A DNA stretch of 64,000 nt, taken from contig DATCJU010000114.1 of assembly GCA_036562635.1 (NCBI GenBank), forward strand, positions 1 through 64,000, in the 5' to 3' direction. This document shows, in pieces, positions 1 to 7,324 of the stretch. The first letter of the stretch is position 1, and every line of letters starts with the position of its first letter. Source of the stretch: DATCJU01 sp036562635 (GTDB taxonomy: Bacteria; Actinomycetota; Actinomycetes; Mycobacteriales; Pseudonocardiaceae). The notes beneath the pieces are model-generated. The model saw only the letters and a program-made list of their open reading frames with translations, made no database searches and was not told the origin of the DNA. The translations under genes were made by a program, and so were the position numbers.

Positions 1-462
1 GACATACCCGGCCTCGGTCAGCGCCGTCGCATCCGCGATCGCAAACGGCACGTTCAACAACCGCGCCAACGTCTGCGCCAGATACGTCTTCCCACACCCC
101 GTCGGCCCCAACATCAAAATATTCGACTTCGCGAGCTCGACGCCGTCGTCGCCGCGTCCACGCTCGCCGGCCTGGATGCGTTTGTAGTGGTTGTAGACCG
201 CGACCGACAGGGTGCGCTTGGCCTCGTCCTGGCCGATGACGTACTGGTCAAGGAACTCGTGGATCTCAGCCGGCTTCGGCAGCTCGTCCAACTTGACGTC
301 GTTGGTTTCCGCGAGTTCTTCCTCGATGATCTCGTTGCAGAGATCGATGCACTCGTCGCAGATGTAGACGCCCGGACCGGCGATGAGTTTCTTGACCTGC
401 TTCTGGCTCTTCCCGCAGAAGGAGCACTTCAGCAGGTCACCGCCGTCTCCGATACGCGCCAT
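1..462 (-). CDS. clpX: ATP-dependent Clp protease unfoldase ClpX (5' part, truncated by window)
   Basis: ClpX is the AAA+ unfoldase that feeds substrates to the ClpP1P2 protease in the cytoplasm. The first 154 codons are visible; the 3' end lies outside the window. The N-terminal zinc-binding domain has Cys13, Cys16, Cys35 and Cys38. The Walker A motif GPTGCGKT is at residues 119-126. The ATG at 462 has GAGG about 9 nt upstream. It follows clpP2 after 171 bp and runs the same way. Codon use changes abruptly near residue 110: before it GCC/CTG/ATC codons dominate, after it TTG, GCG, ACG, TTT and TAT dominate, although the protein stays fully conserved. Identity is secure; the cause of the codon shift is unknown. 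Confidence 0.97.
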   Translation of the reverse strand, partial: MARIGDGGDLLKCSFCGKSQKQVKKLIAGPGVYICDECIDLCNEIIEEELAETNDVKLDELPKPAEIHEFLDQYVIGQDEAKRTLSVAVYNHYKRIQAGERGRGDDGVELAKSNILMLGPTGCGKTYLAQTLARLLNVPFAIADATALTEAGYV

Positions 463-562
463 GGCTGCCGACCTCTGTCCCCTCCGGCGCATCACCTTGA
501 TGCGCCTGGCTGTTTCTCTGTTCCGACGGTACCTGTCCGCCCGGTGTGGATGGGAGAACCAG

Positions 563-622
563 CCTGCCCCGACACGCGTCAACACGCCGGGAGAACCGCC
601 CCGTTCGGCGTGTCGGGGCAGG
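563..622. repeat. 15-bp perfect inverted repeat between clpP2 and clpX
   Basis: Arms at 563-577 and 608-622 are perfect reverse complements (CCTGCCCCGACACGC) around a 30-base loop. It lies 12 bp beyond the clpP2 stop, so it may terminate or attenuate the clpP1P2 transcript, or protect its 3' end, separating it from clpX. No T-run is evident. Confidence 0.6.
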
Positions 623-633
623 TGGTGTCACCC

Positions 634-1311
634 TCAGGACCGGACCGCCGACAGCTTCCGGGTGGTCAGAACGTCGTCGATGATCCCGTAGGCCTTGGCC
701 TCCTCGGCCGTCAGGATCTTGTCCCGCTCGATGTCGGCCCGGATCTGGTCCGGGTCCTTGTTGGTGTGCTTGGCCAACGTCGTCTCCAGCACACGACGCA
801 CCCGCTGGATCTCGTTGGCCTGGATCTCCAGGTCCGACACCTGACCGTAGGTGCCCTCGGTGGCCGGCTGGTGGATCAGGATGCGCGAGTTGGGCAGGGC
901 GAACCGCTTACCGGGCGTGCCCGCCGCCAGCAGCACCGCGGCCGCGGAGGCGGCCTGGCCGAGACAGAAGGTGGTGATGTCCGGCCGGATGTACTGCATG
1001 GTGTCGTAGATGGCCATCAGCGCCGTGAACGAACCGCCCGGCGAGTTGATGTACATCGTGATGTCCCGGTCGGGGTCGGTGCCCTCCAGGCAGATCAGCT
1101 GCGCCATCACGTCGTTGGCGGAGGCGTCGTCGATCTGCACGCCCAGGAAGATGATCCGCTCCTCGAAGAGCTTGTTGTACGGGTTCGACTCCTTGATCCC
1201 GTAGCTGGTGCGCTCGACGAAGGACGGCAGGACGTACCGCGACTGCGGCAGGTGGAGCGGGCCACCCTGCGGGACGGAGAGGCCGCTGTGCGGGAGGTGG
1301 AACTGGCTCAC
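634..1311 (-). CDS. clpP2: ATP-dependent Clp protease proteolytic subunit ClpP2
   Basis: Serine protease subunit of 225 aa that forms the mixed ClpP1P2 barrel in actinobacteria. The catalytic Ser is in GQAAS, the His in ILIHQP and the Asp in the ERDKILTAEEA segment. The N-terminus is longer than in ClpP1, as expected for the ClpP2 paralogue with its propeptide. The GTG start at 1311 has GAGGAG six bases upstream. It begins 23 bp after the clpP1 stop, so the two are co-transcribed and probably translated together. The pair is normally essential in mycobacteria and works with ClpX and ClpC1. Confidence 0.97.
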   Translation of the reverse strand: MSQFHLPHSGLSVPQGGPLHLPQSRYVLPSFVERTSYGIKESNPYNKLFEERIIFLGVQIDDASANDVMAQLICLEGTDPDRDITMYINSPGGSFTALMAIYDTMQYIRPDITTFCLGQAASAAAVLLAAGTPGKRFALPNSRILIHQPATEGTYGQVSDLEIQANEIQRVRRVLETTLAKHTNKDPDQIRADIERDKILTAEEAKAYGIIDDVLTTRKLSAVRS

Positions 1312-1334
1312 TGGTGTCTCCTCGTGCCCTGAGA

Positions 1335-1976
1335 TCAGTTGCCGGTGCCGGAGCTCGGCAGCTGGTTCGCCCGGCTGATGACGTGGTCGACGAAGCCGTA
1401 CTCAAGGGCTTCCTGCGCGGTGAACCAGCGGTCCCGGTCCGAGTCGGCGATGATCTTCTCGACCGGCTGGCCGGTGTGCTGGGCGATCAGCTCGGCCATC
1501 TCCCGCTTGTGCTTGGCGAACACCTCGGCCTGGATGGCGATGTCCGAGGCGGTACCGCCGACGCCGGCCGACGGCTGGTGCATCATGATCCGCGCGTGCG
1601 GCAGGGCGTACCGCTTGCCCGGAGTGCCGGCACAGAGCAGGAACTGCCCCATCGAGGCGGCCAGACCCATCCCCACGGTCACGATGTCGCACTCGACGAA
1701 CTGCATCGTGTCGTAGATCGCCATACCCGCGGTGACCGAGCCACCGGGCGAGTTGATGTACAGCGAGATGTCCCGCTCCGGGTCCTCGGCGGCGAGCAGC
1801 AGGAGCTGCGCGCAGATCTGGTTCGCGATCGTGTCGTCGACCTGCTGACCGAGGAAGATGATCCGCTCACGGAGCAGCCGATCGAAGACCGAGTCGTTCA
1901 GCGACATGCCCTGCCCGGGCACCCGCAGCTGTGGGAGCTCGGGCCCGCCCTGGGGGACGGTGAGGTGCTGCGTCAC
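1335..1976 (-). CDS. clpP1: ATP-dependent Clp protease proteolytic subunit ClpP1
   Basis: First gene of the clpP1P2 operon, 213 aa from a GTG start at 1976, chosen because GGAGAAGG lies 9-13 bases upstream. The reading frame stays open for 89 codons further upstream without a good ribosome site. The Ser nucleophile is in GLAAS, the His in MMHQP and the Asp in DRDRWF. The sequence matches mycobacterial ClpP1 closely through the core. An ATG at MSLNDSV, 23 codons in, is an alternative start and could equal the mature N-terminus after self-processing. A ClgR-type site lies upstream. Confidence 0.96.
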   Translation of the reverse strand: MTQHLTVPQGGPELPQLRVPGQGMSLNDSVFDRLLRERIIFLGQQVDDTIANQICAQLLLLAAEDPERDISLYINSPGGSVTAGMAIYDTMQFVECDIVTVGMGLAASMGQFLLCAGTPGKRYALPHARIMMHQPSAGVGGTASDIAIQAEVFAKHKREMAELIAQHTGQPVEKIIADSDRDRWFTAQEALEYGFVDHVISRANQLPSSGTGN

Positions 1977-2071
1977 GTCTGCCTGCCTTCTCCCGTACGT
2001 CGGCAGGGGCCACCCGACGACCCCCGCCGTGGTTGTTCCGGATTGGCCGCCTGTGCGGCCCACCACGACCG

Positions 2072-2129
2072 ACCCTAACGAAGGCGGGCGGCGTCGACTT
2101 CCCGACACCGCCCGCGTTCGCTCACAGCG
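2072..2129 (-). promoter_or_regulatory. clpP1P2 promoter with candidate ClgR operator
   Basis: A -10-like hexamer TAGGGT (minus strand) lies at 2072-2077. At 2119-2129 the 11-mer CGCTCACAGCG fits the core of the corynebacterial ClgR consensus (CGC-Y-N-A-N-R-GCG). ClgR is known to activate clpP1P2 in actinobacteria, and the position about 50-60 bp before the inferred start suits an activator. The flanking bases of the consensus match poorly. Confidence 0.55.
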
Positions 2130-2169
2130 TGTCAACAGCTGGCCCACCGGATGCGCGGGCCGGCCGGGA

Positions 2170-3555
2170 TCACTCCTTGTCGGCGTCCCCCGACTTCTCC
2201 GCGGTGGACTCCGCCTGGTTCTCCTCGGCGGACTGGGCCTCACCGAACATGTCCCGCAGGTCCACCTCGTTGCCGGAGGCGTCGGTCACCTTCGCCCGGC
2301 GCACCACGGCGGCCAGGGCCTTGCCCCGGCGCACGTCGGCGAAGATGGCCCCGAGCTGGCCGGCCTGCTGGGCCTGCTGGATGTACTCGTTGGGGCTGAT
2401 GCCGAAGCGCTGCGCCTGGTAGACGACCCGCTCGGAGAACTCCTCCTCGCTGACCGTGATCTCCTCGGCGTCCGCGACAGCGTCCAGGAGCAGCTGGGTG
2501 CGGACGGCCTGCTCGGCGGAGCTGCGGGTCTCGGCCTCGAACTCCTCCAGGGAGCGGCCCTGCTGCTCCAGCCACTGCGCGAAGCGCTGCTCGTCGTGGT
2601 CGAACGGGTGAACGGCGTCGTGCTTGCGGATCTCGATCTCGGCCTGCACCACGCCCTCGGGCAGCGGCACCTCGGTGGCCTCCAGCAGGGCCTCCAGGAC
2701 CTTGTCCCGGGCCTGCATGGCCTGCTGCATGCGCTTGACCCGGACCAGACGCTCCCGCAGGTCGGCCTTCAGCTCCTCGAGGGTGTCGAACTCGCTGGCG
2801 AGCTGGGCGAACTCGTCGTCGGCCTCGGGCAGCTGCCGCTCCTTGACGGACTTGACGGTCACCGCCACCTCGGCGTCCCGGCCGGCGTACTCCCCGGCCA
2901 CCAGCTTGGTGGTGAAGGTCTTGGTCTCGCCCTCGCTGGCACCGATCAGGGCCTCGTCGATGCCCTCGACCAGCTGGCCGGAGCCGACCTCGTAGGACAG
3001 GCCGCTGGTCCGGGCGTCCTCGACCTCCTTGCCATCCACGGTGGCGGTCAGGTCGATGCTGACGAAGTCGCCGTTCTGCACGGGACGCTCGACGCCGGTG
3101 AGCGTGCCGAAGCGCGCACGCAGCTGGTCGAGCTGCTCGGTGACCTCCTCGTCGGTCACCTCGAGGTTGTCGACGGTCACGGACAGCTCGTCGAACGCCG
3201 GCAGGGTGATCTCCGGGCGGACGTCCACCTCGGCGGTGAAGGCGAGCAGCTCGCCGTCCTCCAGCTTGGTCACCTCGATGTCGGGGCGGCCCAGCGCCTG
3301 GATCTCTCCCCCATTGACCGCCTCGAGGTACTTGGCCGGGATCACCTCGTTGACCACTTCGTCGAGCACGACACCCCGGCCCAGACGACTCTCCAGGACA
3401 CGGGCCGGCGCCTTGCCCGGACGGAAGCCGGGGATGCGCACCTGCTGGGCCAGCTTCCGGTAGGCGCGATCGAAGCTCGGCTTGAGCTCGTCGAACGGCA
3501 CCTCGACGTTGATCCGGACGCGCGTCGGGCCCAGCTGCTCGACGGTGCTCTTCAC
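2170..3555 (-). CDS. tig: Trigger factor (ribosome-associated chaperone and peptidyl-prolyl isomerase)
   Basis: Trigger factor, 461 aa, binds the ribosome exit tunnel and folds nascent chains. The ribosome-binding domain contains the signature GFRPGKAP near residue 40. The FKBP-like PPIase domain follows (about 150-240), then the helical C-terminal chaperone domain and an acidic Glu/Ala tail. The GTG at 3555 (MKSTVEQLGP) has GAGGAG five bases upstream. The open frame continues upstream but is not coding, because it would run through the tRNA-Pro gene. It precedes clpP1 on the same strand with 193 bp between, the usual actinobacterial order. A -10-like TAAACT is at 3635-3640. Confidence 0.97.
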   Translation of the reverse strand: MKSTVEQLGPTRVRINVEVPFDELKPSFDRAYRKLAQQVRIPGFRPGKAPARVLESRLGRGVVLDEVVNEVIPAKYLEAVNGGEIQALGRPDIEVTKLEDGELLAFTAEVDVRPEITLPAFDELSVTVDNLEVTDEEVTEQLDQLRARFGTLTGVERPVQNGDFVSIDLTATVDGKEVEDARTSGLSYEVGSGQLVEGIDEALIGASEGETKTFTTKLVAGEYAGRDAEVAVTVKSVKERQLPEADDEFAQLASEFDTLEELKADLRERLVRVKRMQQAMQARDKVLEALLEATEVPLPEGVVQAEIEIRKHDAVHPFDHDEQRFAQWLEQQGRSLEEFEAETRSSAEQAVRTQLLLDAVADAEEITVSEEEFSERVVYQAQRFGISPNEYIQQAQQAGQLGAIFADVRRGKALAAVVRRAKVTDASGNEVDLRDMFGEAQSAEENQAESTAEKSGDADKE

Positions 3556-3783
3556 GTGGTCTCCTCGTACGACAGGGGCATGCAGGTGGAAGCGCGACGC
3601 GACCGTCCTCCGCGGCAGCGCCGCCGTCCGAACGAGTTTAGGCGGGGCATCGTGCCGTAGCACGACCCGGGGGATCCGCCCCGGTCGGGGCCCGCCCGTC
3701 CGCCGCCTGCGGTCCACGCTCGGACATCGGGGACGACGTGCCGGGCTCGACGACCCCGGCGCAGCAGTGCGTGGCACCGGGCA

Positions 3784-3821
3784 CGGAGGCCGTGGACGGA
3801 CTGTGCCGCCCACGGCCTCCG
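3784..3821 (-). terminator. Stem-loop downstream of tRNA-Pro
   Basis: An 11-bp perfect stem (3784-3794 with 3811-3821) lies just beyond the 3' end of the minus-strand tRNA-Pro gene. It probably ends that transcript. Confidence 0.6.
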
Positions 3822-3838
3822 GACCGGATCTGCCCTGG

Positions 3839-3912
3839 TCGGGGTGGCGGGATTCGAACCCACGGCCCCTCGCACCCAAAGCGAGTGCGCTACCAAGCTG
3901 CGCCACACCCCG
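3839..3912 (-). tRNA. tRNA-Pro (anticodon TGG)
   Basis: A complete 74-nt cloverleaf. The 7-bp acceptor stem CGGGGTG/CACCCCG is followed by discriminator A. The anticodon loop TTTGGGT lies in a CTCGC/GCGAG stem and gives anticodon TGG. The T-arm GTGGG-TTCGAAT-CCCGC is intact. CCA is not encoded. It is divergent from the tRNA-Gly gene, 79 bp away. Confidence 0.97.
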
Positions 3913-3991
3913 ACGCACCACCGGGGTGGTGCGTTGAAAGCGTAGCGCGACGCGCTAATCTGTTGTGCGCGCCCCGGAAGTCGGGACGCAC

Positions 3992-4062
3992 GCGGGTGTA
4001 GCTCAATGGCAGAGCCCCAGCCTTCCAAGCTGGTTGTGCGGGTTCGATTCCCGTCACCCGCT
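3992..4062 (+). tRNA. tRNA-Gly (anticodon TCC)
   Basis: A complete 71-nt cloverleaf: acceptor GCGGGTG/CACCCGC with discriminator T, anticodon loop CTTCCAA in a CCAGC/GCTGG stem (anticodon TCC), and T-loop TTCGATT. Two C residues follow but not a full CCA. A strong terminator lies 10 bp downstream. Confidence 0.97.
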
Positions 4063-4072
4063 CCGTGGACGC

Positions 4073-4107
4073 AGGGCCCGGACCGGAGCAACTCCGGTCC
4101 GGGCCCT
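4073..4107 (+). terminator. Terminator hairpin of tRNA-Gly
   Basis: A perfect 16-bp stem (4073-4088 with 4092-4107) with a 3-nt loop directly follows the tRNA-Gly gene. Confidence 0.85.
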
Positions 4108-4770
4108 GTTCGTTGCCCACCGAGTCGCCCCACATCCGCCCAGAACACCCCGGGGGCCGCGCCTCGACACCTGTGATGATCATCACTCGTCCGGCTCGTC
4201 CCCGGGATTCCGGTCACACCGACACCTCGCCCGGAACCGCCGGCGGTGGCACCACCCCGCACCGCTCCCCCGAGACCCCCGCGAGGTGCGGGCGTGCACC
4301 GAGGCAGGGCACCCCTCCGACGGCACACCAACCCATCCGGAACGCAGGTCCCGGGCACACCAGGGTCGGACCCGACGCAGGCCGTTCGGCCGAGAAAGAT
4401 CGGGATCTCGCCCTAACTGGCGTCGCCCCGGTGAACCATGTCACGACACCGGCTGGCACTTTCCCACGAAAGTCCGCGCTTGATCCCCCATCCGGAGCAA
4501 CACACTTTCCTTCACTTTGTCTTGTACAAGACAAAAGTTTGGGCCGATAGAGCGAAAGATATTCCTTGCGTGATCAAAGGCTTCTAAGTTCGGCCGCGTC
4601 CGGGGTCACACGCCACGACCTGCGTGAACCCGGTGATACGGACCCCACCCGAGTCGCTCGGGAGGTGATGCAGCAGCGGCCGACACCCCATCTCCCCGCC
4701 GGCGCACCGCGAGTCGTACAGCGCCGGTCCCCGAACCCTGCGACATCCGCACAAGGGAGATCAGGAACCG
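4108..4770. other. 663-bp non-coding region before the sugar dehydrogenase operon
   Basis: Several open frames cross this stretch but none shows a conserved protein pattern. The right half (about 4500-4590) is clearly AT-richer than its surroundings and contains the 20-bp palindrome listed separately. A 14-bp palindrome GTGATGATCATCAC at 4173-4186 is also present. This is probably a long promoter/leader for the gene at 4771. Confidence 0.6.
4516..4535. promoter_or_regulatory. Perfect 20-bp palindrome, likely repressor operator
   Basis: TTTGTCTTGTACAAGACAAA is fully self-complementary over 20 bp and lies in an AT-rich patch about 235 bp upstream of the secreted sugar dehydrogenase gene. The central CTTGTACAAG resembles GntR-type half-sites, but the cognate regulator is not in this window. 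Confidence 0.6.
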
Positions 4771-7260
4771 ATGCCACGAACAGCGCACACGCTGGGCACA
4801 CTGCTCACCGCCGCCGCACTCGCTGGCGCCGCGGCCCTGCCCGGATCACCCGCCTCCGCACAGGAAAACGCTCCCGTTCCCCTGCACGAGCCCTCCGGTG
4901 ACTTCCAACAGGTGACCCTGGCCAGGGGAGTGGCCGAGGTCGGCGAACCCATGTCCATCGCCGTCCTGCCGGACCGCTCGGTCCTGCACACCTCCCGGGA
5001 CGGCACGGTGCGCCGCACCGACGTCACCGGACTCACCTCCGTCGTGGGCAAGCTCGACGTCTACACCCACGACGAGGAAGGCTTACAGGGCATCGCCATC
5101 GACCCCGACTTCGACACCAACCGATGGGTGTACCTCTACTACGCCCCGCCGCTCGACACCCCCAGCGGGGACGCGCCGGAGGAGTCGGACGACCCCGCCG
5201 TCTGGGAACAGTGGCGCGGGTACAACCAGCTCTCGCGGTTCAAACTCACCGACGACTTCCAGCTCGACCTGAGCAGTGAGCAGAAGATCCTCCAGGTCCC
5301 GACGGACCGGGGCATCTGTTGCCACGTCGGCGGGGACATCGACTTCGACGCCGAGGGCAACCTCTACCTGACCACCGGCGACGACACCAACCCGTTCCAG
5401 TCCGACAACTACACCCCGATCGACGAGCGCACCAACCGCAACCCCGCGTTCGACGCGCAGCGCACCAGCGCCAACACCAACGACCTGCGGGGCAAGCTGC
5501 TGCGGATCAAGGTCAACGAGGACGGGTCCTACTCCATCCCCGAGGGCAACATGTTCGCCCCCGGGACCCCGAACACCCGACCCGAGATCTACGCCATGGG
5601 CTTCCGCAACCCGTTCCGGATGACCGTGGACCGGGAGACCGGGGCGGTGTACATCGGTGACTACGGCCCCGACGCCCCCGTGTCCGGTGAACGCGGCCCC
5701 GTGGGCCAGGTGGAGTTCAACCGGGTCACCCAACCCGGCTTCTACGGTTGGCCCTACTGCACCGGAGGCAACACCGTCGAGGAGAGCTACGCGGACTACG
5801 ACTTCGCCACCGGAACCATCGGACCCCGGTTCGACTGCCAGGTGAACGGACCGGTCAACGACTCGCCGCACAACACCGGCCTGCAGCAGCTCCCGGTCCC
5901 GATCCCGGCCTGGCAGTACTACAGCGAGTGCAACAACCCCGCCTACGGCTGCTCCAGCGCCGAGGCTCCGATGGGTGGTCCGATCTACCACTACGACCCG
6001 GACCTCGACTCGCCGGTGAAGTTCCCCGCCGAGTACGACGGGCAGTTCTTCGCCGCCGACTTCAGCCGGCAGAAGCTGTGGAACATCGAGATCAACCCGG
6101 ACGGGTCCGCCGGGGAGGTCCACGAGTTCCCCTGGGGCGGCACCCAGCCGATGGACCTGGAGTTCGGGCCCGACGGCGCGCTGTACGTGCTGGACTACGG
6201 CCTGAGCTGGTTCGGTGGTGACCTGAACTCGGCGTTGTACCGCATCGAGTACACCGGGACCTCCGGACACACCCCCGAGGCCAAGCTCACCGCGAGCACC
6301 ACCTCCGGATACCGCCCGCTCCGGGTGGAGTTCTCCGCGGAGGGCACGCACGACGCCGACGGTGACGAGCTCACCTACCAGTGGGACTTCGGCGACGGCA
6401 AGAAGGGACCGAAGGCCAAGGCGCGTCCCGGGCAGAAGCTGCGGGCGTCGCACGTCTACACGAAGAACGGGCAGTACCGGGCCTCGGTGATCGTCACCGA
6501 CAGCACCGGACGGTCGCACTCGGCCAGCACGATCATCACCGTGGGCAACCACGCCCCGGTGATCACGGTGCAGGATCCGCCCGCCGGTCTGGTCTTCACC
6601 GACGGTGACTCCGTGTCGTACCAGGTGACGGTCACCGACCAGGAGGACACCACCGTCGACTGCGCCAAGGTCCAGGTCAGCTTCGTCCTCGGCCACGACA
6701 ACCACGGCCACCCGCTGAGCTCGACCTCCGGCTGCAGCGGCACCATCCGGGCCGGCCTGGACGGTCACGGAGAGGGCGCCAACATCTTCGGCGTGCTCAC
6801 CTTCTCCTACACCGACCAGGGCGCCAGTGACGTGCCGCCGCTGACCGGCGAGACCCAGGTCGTGCTCCAGCCCAGGACGCGGCAGGCGGAGCACTTCGGC
6901 GAGGCCAGCGGGGTGCAGGTGGTGTCGCGGTCCGGAGCCGTCGGTGGCTCGGTGGTGAGCGACGTGCAGGACGGTGACTGGATCGCCTTCTCCCCCTACT
7001 ACCTGGGCAACGTCACCTCGTTCACCGCACGGGTGGCCTCGGCCGGTGTGGGCGGGACCCTGGAGCTGCGGGCCGGCGCGCCCGACGGCGTCCTGGTCGG
7101 TTCCGCCGAGGTGACACCGACCGGTGACTGGGAGACGTTCACCGACGTCACCGGCACCGTCTCCGGCGCTCCGACGGACAGCACCACGCTGTACCTGGTG
7201 TTCCGGGGCGGCAGCGGCGACCTGTTCGAACTCGACAGTTTCACCCTGACCACCTCCTGA
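4771..7260 (+). CDS. Secreted PQQ-type sugar dehydrogenase with PKD and CBM6 domains
   Basis: An 829-aa exported protein. Residues 1-31 form a Sec-type signal peptide ending in an ASA-Q site. Residues about 45-500 are a glucose/sorbosone dehydrogenase-like beta-propeller, with GLQGIAIDPDF, LYLTTGDDTNPF, RGKLLRI and EIYAMGFRNPFR as family landmarks. Residues about 505-595 are a PKD domain (QWDFGDG). A further Ig-like stretch leads to a C-terminal CBM6-like module from about 705. The family oxidises sugars with PQQ; the true substrate here is unknown. The ATG at 4771 has AGGGAG 12 bases upstream. It is 64 bp from the ThuA/DUF1080 gene on the same strand, so both probably form an operon for extracellular carbohydrate use. 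Confidence 0.9.
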   Translation: MPRTAHTLGTLLTAAALAGAAALPGSPASAQENAPVPLHEPSGDFQQVTLARGVAEVGEPMSIAVLPDRSVLHTSRDGTVRRTDVTGLTSVVGKLDVYTHDEEGLQGIAIDPDFDTNRWVYLYYAPPLDTPSGDAPEESDDPAVWEQWRGYNQLSRFKLTDDFQLDLSSEQKILQVPTDRGICCHVGGDIDFDAEGNLYLTTGDDTNPFQSDNYTPIDERTNRNPAFDAQRTSANTNDLRGKLLRIKVNEDGSYSIPEGNMFAPGTPNTRPEIYAMGFRNPFRMTVDRETGAVYIGDYGPDAPVSGERGPVGQVEFNRVTQPGFYGWPYCTGGNTVEESYADYDFATGTIGPRFDCQVNGPVNDSPHNTGLQQLPVPIPAWQYYSECNNPAYGCSSAEAPMGGPIYHYDPDLDSPVKFPAEYDGQFFAADFSRQKLWNIEINPDGSAGEVHEFPWGGTQPMDLEFGPDGALYVLDYGLSWFGGDLNSALYRIEYTGTSGHTPEAKLTASTTSGYRPLRVEFSAEGTHDADGDELTYQWDFGDGKKGPKAKARPGQKLRASHVYTKNGQYRASVIVTDSTGRSHSASTIITVGNHAPVITVQDPPAGLVFTDGDSVSYQVTVTDQEDTTVDCAKVQVSFVLGHDNHGHPLSSTSGCSGTIRAGLDGHGEGANIFGVLTFSYTDQGASDVPPLTGETQVVLQPRTRQAEHFGEASGVQVVSRSGAVGGSVVSDVQDGDWIAFSPYYLGNVTSFTARVASAGVGGTLELRAGAPDGVLVGSAEVTPTGDWETFTDVTGTVSGAPTDSTTLYLVFRGGSGDLFELDSFTLTTS

Positions 7261-7324
7261 GCAGCGGGCGGGTGGGGTGGTCGACCACCCCACCCGCCCA
7301 CCGCGGCCCGAAAGGAGGCCGACG

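Noticed and set aside
1858..3660. 600-codon plus-strand frame over tig and clpP1
   Set aside because: It is antisense to clear trigger factor and ClpP coding sequence and has no conserved motif.
4173..4186. 14-bp palindrome GTGATGATCATCAC
   Set aside because: Perfect, but just after the tRNA terminator and almost 600 bp from the next gene; no evidence of use.
4065..4550. Open frames in the region before the sugar dehydrogenase
   Set aside because: They begin in the tRNA-Gly terminator or lack ribosome sites, and the composition is Pro/Thr/Arg-rich noise.
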